A stretch of 64,000 nt of DNA from Rhizophagus irregularis. Lineage: Eukaryota; Glomeromycota; Glomeromycetes; Glomerales; Glomeraceae. Each line of letters opens with the position of its first letter. Position 1 is the first letter of the stretch. The notes under the pieces were generated by a model. That model did not search any database and was not told where the DNA came from. It saw only the letters and a program-made list of their open reading frames with translations. Location: the NCBI RefSeq assembly GCF_026210795.1, contig NC_089452.1, positions 2,542,001 through 2,606,000 of the forward strand, written 5' to 3'. A program made the position numbers and the translations under genes. Below are positions 1 through 6,373 of the stretch, one piece after another.

Positions 1-118
1 CCTCTCGACGAACTTCCTGCCACCACACTCTATCTACCTTACTCGCTGCAATAAGGTCAGTATCCGGGATCTTTGCGACAATGCGTTCGACTATTTCTAC
101 TGGTAATCGGTCCAACAT
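1..118 (-). CDS. F-box protein, N-terminal fragment cut by window edge
   Basis: The minus-strand ATG at 116-118 opens a frame that stays open to base 1, giving about 39 residues. They read as a classic F-box start (MLDRLPVEIVERIV, then IPDTDL, then a Trp-Trp pair): a Leu-Pro pair, a hydrophobic helix, and the conserved D-L-x-x-x-S and W positions. F-box domains normally bind Skp1 in SCF ubiquitin ligases; that role is family knowledge only. A TCTTCAA motif (plus strand) lies 28 nt upstream, as for the other genes of this G+C-rich block, so it probably belongs to the same element. It differs from the AT-rich host F-box family at 30-51 kb. Confidence 0.6.
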   Translation of the reverse strand, partial: MLDRLPVEIVERIVAKIPDTDLIAASKVDRVWWQEVRRE

Positions 119-145
119 GATGTTATGTTACTTATACTATAGCTA

Positions 146-152
146 TCTTCAA
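146..152 (-). promoter_or_regulatory. TTGAAGA-type upstream motif of the edge F-box gene
   Basis: The minus strand reads AATTGAAGAT 28 nt upstream of the ATG at 118. The same core recurs at 728-734, 3241-3247 and 5787-5793, always a short distance before a start codon in this block. Confidence 0.5.
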
Positions 153-178
153 TTACTGTATGCCTATTACACATGGAT

Positions 179-188
179 AAAAAATATA
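179..188 (-). terminator. T-run after the 156-aa gene
   Basis: The minus strand reads TATATTTTTT about 40 nt after the stop at 228. Similar T-runs follow the other stops of this block. Poly-T termination is known for some cytoplasmic DNA viruses; applying it here is inference. Confidence 0.35.
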
Positions 189-227
189 GACTAAATTCGT
201 ACAGAATCGTAGGACCACAGGAGCCGC

Positions 228-698
228 TTATGCAAGAAGTTCTGTTAAGGTTTTCTCAGCCTCGTTTTTAGTAATAGCTCGCTTTGGGGGACCGGTTGAT
301 GAGTCCTTAGTCGCATTATAATACAATTCGAAGAGGGCCTCAAGCTTATCTAGGAGAGCTTGTTTATTCTTGTATGATTCGCGGATTTTTGCTATTTTAG
401 CAGTATATGCCGCATTATCTGGGAAGAGTTTTCTGGCCACGAACTTCACATATGATACAGGAGAATTTGCCGTTTGGATTCGCTTGATATACTTCACGTG
501 GTCCTGGACGAGGTAACTGGTTTTGCTAAACCCAGATACTAATGCGACTACTATAGTATCTTTTAATGCGCGGATAATCTTGGGGACAGTTTCGTCAGAG
601 ACAACATTAGGCTGAATGCGCGATGCCTCGTAAATAACCTCCTCACTAGTGCTGTCAGTGCTGTTAACAATGCTTGCGAATTCGGTATATGTTGACAT
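228..698 (-). CDS. Unrecognised 156-aa protein of the viral-like block
   Basis: This is a complete intronless ORF with its ATG at 696-698. I do not recognise the family. The product looks soluble: no signal peptide or membrane segment, many Lys and Glu, and predicted helices in the second half (around KIAKIRESYKNKQALLDKLE, residues about 100-120), which could form a short coiled coil. It sits between the zinc-finger/IQ-like gene and the edge F-box gene on the same strand, 82 nt from the former, with a TTGAAGA-type motif 30 nt upstream. Base composition matches its polymerase and helicase neighbours rather than the AT-rich host DNA. A structural or DNA-binding role in the element is possible but unsupported. 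Confidence 0.7.
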   Translation of the reverse strand: MSTYTEFASIVNSTDSTSEEVIYEASRIQPNVVSDETVPKIIRALKDTIVVALVSGFSKTSYLVQDHVKYIKRIQTANSPVSYVKFVARKLFPDNAAYTAKIAKIRESYKNKQALLDKLEALFELYYNATKDSSTGPPKRAITKNEAEKTLTELLA

Positions 699-727
699 GA
701 TTCTTTGTACTTTGTAAAAAATATAAA

Positions 728-734
728 TCTTCAG
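728..734 (-). promoter_or_regulatory. TTGAAGA-type upstream motif (CTGAAGA) of the 156-aa gene
   Basis: The minus strand reads AACTGAAGATT 30 nt upstream of the ATG at 698, and a TATATTTTTT tract lies between motif and start. It is part of the promoter set shared across 1-5800. Confidence 0.5.
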
Positions 735-755
735 TTACCTGTTCATTCGAATGAG

Positions 756-761
756 AAAAAA
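756..761 (-). terminator. T-run after the zinc-finger/IQ-like gene
   Basis: A T6 run on the minus strand lies about 20 nt after the stop at 781, inside an 82-nt gap that also carries the next gene's promoter motif. Confidence 0.3.
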
Positions 762-780
762 TAAATATGAACCTCAGGGT

Positions 781-1305
781 TTACACTTGGGATACTGCAA
801 GACAGTAGAAGCGTCGCTCGGCCTTTTGCATCAATGGAGAGCCTGGTCTATATAACCAGGGGATAGCGACTTTCTGGATTATCCTAGCCGCTTTATTGTT
901 CCTTCTTTCTATATATCTCCTAAAGGCATTCTGGATCATTTCAGCATGATGAGTATAATAGTCGAAATTAAAATGCTTTGGGCAACTATATAAATGTAGT
1001 CGCACCGCTTGATCCATGAAAGCGTCAGCTCCCCATCCGCGATCAATAAAAGATTTACAGTAGGTACAGTACCACCTATTTGGTAGTCGTGATACTATTC
1101 TCCTAATGTGCACAATATAAGCATATACAGCTTGACGAGACCTTGGATAAGGTAGCCGCCTATGAAAACCTATTCTACTACAAGTCTCATAATATTGCAC
1201 AGCATTCTGAATGCGCTTAGCCCACGCGTGGAAACTTTCGTCGTCTTGTCTACCTAATCCGTCGGTGTTTTGCATTTGGGTATCTCGTAAGATTACATAT
1301 CCCAT
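781..1305 (-). CDS. Small zinc-finger/IQ-like protein of the viral-like block
   Basis: The frame extends to a TTG at 1317, but the first ATG is at 1303-1305, giving 174 aa. That TTG lies in a TAATTGAA sequence resembling the promoter motif of neighbouring genes, so I chose the ATG. In the middle, a C-x2-C pair (WYCTYCKSF) followed by H-x4-C and H (HLYSCPKH) looks like a single zinc-binding site. Next comes a basic helix resembling an IQ motif (IQNAFRRYIERR, then a second IIQK). The N-terminal half is rich in Arg and Tyr. Family and function are unknown. It lies 63 nt after the polymerase gene on the same strand, so it is probably expressed with the replication genes. Confidence 0.65.
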   Translation of the reverse strand: MGYVILRDTQMQNTDGLGRQDDESFHAWAKRIQNAVQYYETCSRIGFHRRLPYPRSRQAVYAYIVHIRRIVSRLPNRWYCTYCKSFIDRGWGADAFMDQAVRLHLYSCPKHFNFDYYTHHAEMIQNAFRRYIERRNNKAARIIQKVAIPWLYRPGSPLMQKAERRFYCLAVSQV

Positions 1306-1316
1306 AGGTTTATTCA
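1306..1316 (-). promoter_or_regulatory. TAATTGAAT motif just upstream of the zinc-finger/IQ-like gene
   Basis: The minus strand reads TAATTGAATAAAC ending a few bases before the ATG at 1305. It matches the block's TTGAAGA motif except at the last two positions and is much closer to its start than the others, so it is a weaker call. Confidence 0.3.
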
Positions 1317-1340
1317 ATTATGCCATTACGATATGTCAGT

Positions 1341-1350
1341 AAAAAATATA
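1341..1350 (-). terminator. T-run after the DNA polymerase gene
   Basis: The minus strand reads TATATTTTTT about 20 nt after the TGA at 1369-1371, identical to the tract after the 156-aa gene. Confidence 0.35.
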
Positions 1351-1368
1351 CATACCGGTCCCTAGCAA

Positions 1369-3222
1369 TCATGTCCAGATAACCTTGTTCGCATTTTTCA
1401 CATGGCAGTATCCCGCGGTTTCAAACTTGAAAGTCTTTAGAGTCGTATCTGCATTCTCTGAACAAGTGAAAAGCGCGGGGCTATCTGGCTGTTCTTCTAA
1501 AATAAATCCGTCTGTATGGATACGTCGTACTTTATCCTTGTATGGTTGAATTGCCTCAGATGTGATTTTGCGTCCACGTGCTAATAAGAATGGGGCGATC
1601 CTGGGATACTCACCTTTGAAGGGATTACCCGGGTTTGTAAACTGGAATCGCCACTGGTCAGATCCTACTGGTATGATAGAGTCGAGTGTATGGCCCTCTG
1701 GAAATGTAAATGGGTCTGTTTGATCTGCGGTGAGTGTCTTGTAATTACGCTTCCTCTGGCATAATGCTCCCCATAATGTGTTGAGGACTCGCTTTGCCAC
1801 GCGGCCAGCTATGCCACCCTGGTTTTTAATTTTGAAGAGGAAGTGTACATACTCACCGAATATTACAGTTCCAGGGATTCTCGCTTCTCTATCATATATC
1901 AATGCATTTGGCTTCCCATCCTGTATTAACTGTATATTGAGACCAAGTTTTTTTGCTCGTTGTAAGTCGATGAATGTATAGATTCCCCTTTTATTCTGTC
2001 GGAAGAGAATATTATTCCCACTTATTTTGGCACGGAATAATCCATACAAGGCATAACCCCTGTGGTCGACAAAGTCATTAAGTGTCTGGAATTTACCCCG
2101 TCTGATTGGAAAGTTCGCGTTCGATTGTTGGATACTCGGGTATAAACTTGTTGCGTCATACTGTCTTCCATAGCCCTTCCACTCGTTATCTGCCCAGATT
2201 AATCCTCCCATCATTGCATCACTTAACCACTCCGCTTCTATCGGGTCAAGAGGATCATTGGCTGGAATTCCTACACTTAATCGTTCGAATAACCAGAGAG
2301 CCGTTCTTTTGTAAGACCAGTTATGGTATGATAAGTCGATTCCTAAACCGAACTTCTTTGTCTCCTGTAGAAAGGAATTCCGCTCCTCGTGGATTCTCTG
2401 ATATGCTTTTTCAAGAGTTTCATATACTCCAGTCTTACGGTTTTTCTCGACAGGGATGAAAGAACTTTTGGAATTCTTAGTTTTTTGAAACTGCGCAATT
2501 GTGCAAGACTTAACTGTTTTGCCGTTGTATATTGTGACTACATTATTGGTCCCATCTTCATGGTATACAATGGGTAAATTACGCTTTTTATCTATTTTAC
2601 TGGGGTGGAGTTTTCCAGGATTTAACGTGAGGGAGTAATGGCCTTCTGATAGGATGAGAGTCGCACGTCTATCGGACTTACTTTTAGAGATTCGGGTAAT
2701 GTCCCCCACAGTATTAATTGCGAGACTTCCTGCGAGTTGTTCAACCTTGTCCATGCATGAAACTGGGATGGGAGCATCGCGATTGAGACCTAATGCCTTT
2801 TTGATATACTCGGGCTTTTCGATTGACTTTGGCATTTTAGAGAATGTACCGTAAATATTTTTTAGGCATTCATACAGGCAATCATTTAGCTCCCCATTGC
2901 ATCTTCCTGCGGCCGGTGGACTATCTCTTGCATAAATTATGAATCGTTCAAAATAATCAGGGTCTGCGTCATCCGGTAGTTGTGCTTCATCATAATGGTC
3001 TAATAGTGAAAAGAGGCTGGCTGGTTGGTTTCCTGATGTCCATCCACCGGGTTTCCAGTTTTCATAGGGAAGTAGGATCTGGAACTTTCTATCTGGAAAT
3101 CGCGTCTGGAGAGTCTGACCGAGTCTGGCGATAGCTCCTCTGGAAAAGCGAGCACCGGAATACTGAAGTTCCTTGATGTCAGGTCGTGTTGGTAAAGTGC
3201 GGGCAATTCTTGAGTATTGCAT
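1369..3222 (-). CDS. Family-B DNA polymerase, virus/plasmid type
   Basis: A 617-aa intronless ORF whose ATG at 3222 has no in-frame alternative nearby. PolB palm motifs are clear: motif A (YDATSLYPS, Asp356), motif B (KxxxNxxxG, Lys477 to Gly485, in KRVLNTLWGAL) and motif C (RRIHTDGF, Asp571), then a short thumb ending VKNANK. Motif C reads H-T-D instead of D-T-D, so one acidic residue is replaced while the catalytic Asp is kept. I see no 3'-5' exonuclease motifs in the 350 residues before the palm. Residues about 110-200 instead hold an NDCLYECL box and a GHYSLTL box, resembling the Cys and His boxes of OTU-type peptidases (tentative). It probably replicates the element together with the helicase 85 nt upstream. 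Protein-primed replication is inference. Confidence 0.9.
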   Translation of the reverse strand: MQYSRIARTLPTRPDIKELQYSGARFSRGAIARLGQTLQTRFPDRKFQILLPYENWKPGGWTSGNQPASLFSLLDHYDEAQLPDDADPDYFERFIIYARDSPPAAGRCNGELNDCLYECLKNIYGTFSKMPKSIEKPEYIKKALGLNRDAPIPVSCMDKVEQLAGSLAINTVGDITRISKSKSDRRATLILSEGHYSLTLNPGKLHPSKIDKKRNLPIVYHEDGTNNVVTIYNGKTVKSCTIAQFQKTKNSKSSFIPVEKNRKTGVYETLEKAYQRIHEERNSFLQETKKFGLGIDLSYHNWSYKRTALWLFERLSVGIPANDPLDPIEAEWLSDAMMGGLIWADNEWKGYGRQYDATSLYPSIQQSNANFPIRRGKFQTLNDFVDHRGYALYGLFRAKISGNNILFRQNKRGIYTFIDLQRAKKLGLNIQLIQDGKPNALIYDREARIPGTVIFGEYVHFLFKIKNQGGIAGRVAKRVLNTLWGALCQRKRNYKTLTADQTDPFTFPEGHTLDSIIPVGSDQWRFQFTNPGNPFKGEYPRIAPFLLARGRKITSEAIQPYKDKVRRIHTDGFILEEQPDSPALFTCSENADTTLKTFKFETAGYCHVKNANKVIWT

Positions 3223-3240
3223 TTTTATGTATATGATTTG

Positions 3241-3247
3241 TCTTCAA
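3241..3247 (-). promoter_or_regulatory. TTGAAGA motif of the polymerase gene
   Basis: The minus strand reads AGTTGAAGACA 19 nt upstream of the ATG at 3222, in the 85-nt gap behind the helicase gene. Confidence 0.5.
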
Positions 3248-3277
3248 CTATAAATAATATCTTTCTATATATATACG

Positions 3278-3287
3278 AAAAAAAAAA
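3278..3287 (-). terminator. T-run after the helicase gene
   Basis: A T10 run on the minus strand, about 20 nt after the TAA at 3308-3310, sits in the same relative position as the T-runs behind the other genes of the block. Confidence 0.35.
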
Positions 3288-3307
3288 GAAATAATCTCAA
3301 ATAGCGC

Positions 3308-5743
3308 TTACAATATGTCGTTGATAGCGCCCTCAGTATCCTCTTCGTCCCAGTCATCGATGATTCCATTGGCGGCCTCCCATTCACGTTCCATATCAGT
3401 TTTTGGACGTTCCTCAGGGATCTCTCGCGCTTTACCCTTATCTGCCCTCATAGTTTCATAACCAGAGGGGGTGGGAATAATCTCGGCATTACGATTCTCC
3501 TTGTATATTCTTATTAAATCTGCGAGTTCTTTACGGCTAGGTATTTTAGGTAAGTATCCATTATATTCAATCCAGTCCTTGAAGCGGTCTACTACCTCCA
3601 TAAGGTAGTACTGGTACTCGTCCTCAATACGCGTTGTGGGACATTCCTCTATTTCAAACGCGAGTATTTCCCAGTCATATTCGTCTGATGCGTCTTGGTA
3701 CTTGGCCCATAATTCCTTACCTGTATTGTAGAGATCATTGAAGACCTGGTCCTTTAAATTTTTAACCCATGGTTTGCGATCCCATCGGTGTCTTTCTTGC
3801 CAAGCCCAGTGCGCTCGAGTGCCTTCCTTTGGTTCAGGATCCCGGTCAACTTCTGGTTCTGTGTCGGGTTCTGGGATAAATTGCTCTTCGGGAGCCGGTT
3901 CTGGGTCAGGCTTAGTGACAGATGCAGAAGATTCTGCGGGATACTCGGGTTGTTGTTCAGGAGTTGGGTCCACGGTTGTAGAATCTGAGTCTGATAATAA
4001 GTCGTCTAAGACGTCGTAGTTATCTGGCTCGGGGGCAGACGGTTTTTCAGGAACTGGGTTTGCAGTTGTAGAATCCGAGTCTGATAACAAGTCATCTAAG
4101 ACGTCGTAGTCATCTAGCTTGGGGGCAGACGGTTTTTCTTCAACGGGTTCGGGTTTTTCCTCTGTGGGTTCGGGTTTTTTCTCAGCGGATTTTTCCTCAG
4201 CGGGTTCGGATTTTTCTTGTACGTCTTGTGAATTGTTAGCTGGATTATATATATTTGCCAAGAACTTATCCAAGGCATTGGGGTCTGATGCGGGTTTCTT
4301 AGAAGTCTCTATATCAATTCCTTCTATATCTATTTCGTCTGTTTCGTGGATCCAGTTTTTGCCGAGGTATTTATTGTAAAGATCCTCCCTGGATATGCTA
4401 TATACTCGGGTTAACTTTTTATTTATATAAGTCCGATTACTATTTATACTCAACTCATTTGATAGGATTCTAGAAGCGTTTATCTTTGATAAGGGTGTAA
4501 TGCCACGAGTTTCGCAATATGAAGTATATACCCTATAAAATTCTTGAACAGGTAGGTCGGTCATATAATTTTTCACTATGAGGTATGTGTCCTTTATAAA
4601 TTGGAATAGCGGTGGAAGAGTTGAGATGATATGTTCCTGTTTGGATGTTGTCATGGGTGGCGGATTTCCATTGAAGTCTGAGTAAGTATTCGCAATGGCT
4701 CTCAAATAAGCATAGAATGCCTCACTGGCGCCTGGGTATTTCATAGCGTCACCGAGTTTTTTGAAGTAGTTGAGGTCTCCCTTGCGGGATGGTGACACAT
4801 CCAAGAACACTGTGCGCCTATCATCATTATCCACTCTGAGAGCATTTTCGTTGGTTAGGACGATAGTAGACATAAAGTTTTTATAATGTGTTGGTGTCTT
4901 GTATTTTTCATGGATTTCCATTATGTCACTCGTTACCTTATCCTTTAAAGAGCGATACAGATTATTCCACTGGCTTTTTTCCGTGGGCATTTCCTCGAGA
5001 AGAAGAAGAATCTTACCCTGTAATTGCCCATTGAAACTTCCACGAATCGTCTGAGGATCGCTGGTCTTATAAACGAGTTGAGTGCCTAGGACGCTGCGCT
5101 GAATGAAATCTGTTATAATGCCTTTGCCCCAACCCTGTCCAGATTTCAGGTAAAGGATCGAGTACATCTTCCTTCCAGCAGATACACCGGCCAACCACTT
5201 GATGATATACTCAGTGAGATTCCAATCACCCGAACACCAGATATCCTGAATGTGAGAGAAGATAAATTTAACCGCGAGGTGAATTGTAGACTCAAAGGTG
5301 GATATCGGACGCAAGACGTGGAGGAATCCCGGGAAGATATTTAGATAGAGTTGGCCGGTTAAGGATCTGAAGATTCGCTGTTTATGGGGATCACAGGTTG
5401 CATTACATACATCAGTATTCTCGACCATAAACCATTTGTAGATGTTGAACTCGGTCTTTTGAGAGGGTCCTTGTTCAGGTTGTGTGTAGAATACCTTCAT
5501 AATTGGACGGATAAGTTTACCAATATTTTTGTCAATAACGTGTTTCAAACTTTTACTATCCGGGTCCCACCAGAAAACCCCATGAGGATCTGCACAGGGA
5601 ATGAAATAACTGCAAAGATACCTCTTGGCTTGATCAAGATCACTCATACTCTTTGCAGCGACAATAAGCCGTTTAAGCTTATCGATACTGAAGGCTTTTG
5701 TTTGTTCACCGAATTTGGGGATAACTTGAGCTTGAGTGGTCAT
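3308..5743 (-). CDS. D5-like primase/SF3 helicase with acidic repeat linker
   Basis: An 811-aa intronless ORF. SF3 helicase motifs are complete: Walker A (SGQGWGKG, residues 201-208), Walker B (KILLLLEEMP, 244-253), motif C (MSTIVLTNEN, 291-300) and an Arg finger (DDRR, 307-310). The region before Walker A (about 40-190) resembles the D5_N/DUF5906 part of viral primase-helicases, and residues 400-460 look like the winged helix often found after such helicases. Residues 505-640 are a Pro/Glu/Asp-rich linker with a near-exact tandem duplication of about 31 residues around DYDVLDDLLSDSDSTT. The C-terminal 170 residues are unrecognised, rich in Trp, Asp and Glu. It should unwind DNA for the neighbouring PolB. 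Transcribed first, it faces the iteron region. Confidence 0.9.
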   Translation of the reverse strand: MTTQAQVIPKFGEQTKAFSIDKLKRLIVAAKSMSDLDQAKRYLCSYFIPCADPHGVFWWDPDSKSLKHVIDKNIGKLIRPIMKVFYTQPEQGPSQKTEFNIYKWFMVENTDVCNATCDPHKQRIFRSLTGQLYLNIFPGFLHVLRPISTFESTIHLAVKFIFSHIQDIWCSGDWNLTEYIIKWLAGVSAGRKMYSILYLKSGQGWGKGIITDFIQRSVLGTQLVYKTSDPQTIRGSFNGQLQGKILLLLEEMPTEKSQWNNLYRSLKDKVTSDIMEIHEKYKTPTHYKNFMSTIVLTNENALRVDNDDRRTVFLDVSPSRKGDLNYFKKLGDAMKYPGASEAFYAYLRAIANTYSDFNGNPPPMTTSKQEHIISTLPPLFQFIKDTYLIVKNYMTDLPVQEFYRVYTSYCETRGITPLSKINASRILSNELSINSNRTYINKKLTRVYSISREDLYNKYLGKNWIHETDEIDIEGIDIETSKKPASDPNALDKFLANIYNPANNSQDVQEKSEPAEEKSAEKKPEPTEEKPEPVEEKPSAPKLDDYDVLDDLLSDSDSTTANPVPEKPSAPEPDNYDVLDDLLSDSDSTTVDPTPEQQPEYPAESSASVTKPDPEPAPEEQFIPEPDTEPEVDRDPEPKEGTRAHWAWQERHRWDRKPWVKNLKDQVFNDLYNTGKELWAKYQDASDEYDWEILAFEIEECPTTRIEDEYQYYLMEVVDRFKDWIEYNGYLPKIPSRKELADLIRIYKENRNAEIIPTPSGYETMRADKGKAREIPEERPKTDMEREWEAANGIIDDWDEEDTEGAINDIL

Positions 5744-5786
5744 TTTTTCGTTCTATTAAATCGAGTACTAATTTATAGTTACCTAA

Positions 5787-5793
5787 TCTTCAA
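5787..5793 (-). promoter_or_regulatory. TTGAAGA motif of the helicase gene
   Basis: The minus strand reads CAATTGAAGATTAGG 44 nt upstream of the ATG at 5743. The gap beyond it to about 5900 holds no ORF. Confidence 0.5.
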
Positions 5794-5912
5794 TTGCCGA
5801 ATGTATTTTTTCCAAAGATCCGCGCTTCTACCCGGTTATCTCTCTGTGGCTTTACAGACCTTCTAGGGGCTATTAACCTACCTGTTTACTCGGTTTGCTA
5901 TCTCACTGCTTC

Positions 5913-6155
5913 CGACAGATGAATAGACTGAATCCTGATCATATGACAGATCTATGACAGAATGACAGATCTGGGGGGGTAAAATCAAAACTTTTTTCTG
6001 GGAGTATCCTCTCCCGATTTTTCTGAAACATCTGTCATATCCGTCATATCTGTCATACCCCTCTGATTCTATCGTATTTTCCTCTCTTTTCCCTTATTTC
6101 ATTCTTTTTTAGTATATTATTATATGACAGATGTTAATGACAGATGGTGACAGAT
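5913..6155. repeat. ATGACAGAT iteron cluster, candidate origin or terminus
   Basis: Copies of the 9-mer ATGACAGAT lie on the plus strand at 5943-5951, 5954-5961 (one base short) and 5962-5970, with a partial CGACAGAT at 5913-5920. Three head-to-tail copies on the opposite strand fill 6030-6056 (ATCTGTCAT, ATCCGTCAT, ATCTGTCAT). Plus-strand copies return at 6124-6132, 6137-6145 and 6147-6155 (GTGACAGAT). The three blocks alternate in orientation upstream of the helicase promoter. Iterons beside replication genes commonly bind initiators; here that is inference. Confidence 0.6.
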
Positions 6156-6263
6156 ATAGGGGATTCCTACCCCACGGAGGGGAGATGTAGGTACTGCGAG
6201 GCCCTGGCCGAGGTGGGGTGAGCGTAGCGAGACACACTACCAGCCCGACGACACAATTTTGTC
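6156..6263. other. G+C-rich hairpin-prone edge of the foreign block
   Basis: This short stretch includes CCTACCCC paired with GGGG...GTAGG across the 6165-6192 region and a GGCCCTGGCC near-palindrome. It ends in GCGTAGCGAG-type sequence. Composition drops to host-like AT just after 6264, so the element boundary is probably here. No target-site duplication can be assigned because the other end lies outside the window. Confidence 0.4.
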
Positions 6264-6373
6264 CATTAGGTAAATGATTTAATGAAATTTGATTGATTTA
6301 TATAAAACAGAAACTGCGCATTAGGTAAAGGAATTGATGGAATTTAGTTGGACGAATTATTAGACAGAAACTG
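6264..6373. repeat. Two diverged tandem copies of a ~54-bp unit
   Basis: CATTAGGTAAA starts at 6264 and again at 6319, and each copy ends in ACAGAAACTG (6316 and 6373). The copies differ by several substitutions and a small length difference. They lie at the junction of the G+C-rich block and AT-rich host sequence. Confidence 0.55.

Noticed and set aside
1306..1317. TTG start for the zinc-finger/IQ-like gene
   Set aside because: The TTG lies in the promoter-like TAATTGAAT word and an ATG is available 12 nt downstream.
1778..2854. Plus-strand open frames across the polymerase gene
   Set aside because: They are shadows of the long minus-strand frame that carries the PolB motifs.
3738..4379. 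Plus-strand Gly/Ser-rich frames opposite the helicase linker
   Set aside because: They are the antisense of the Pro/Glu/Asp repeat linker.
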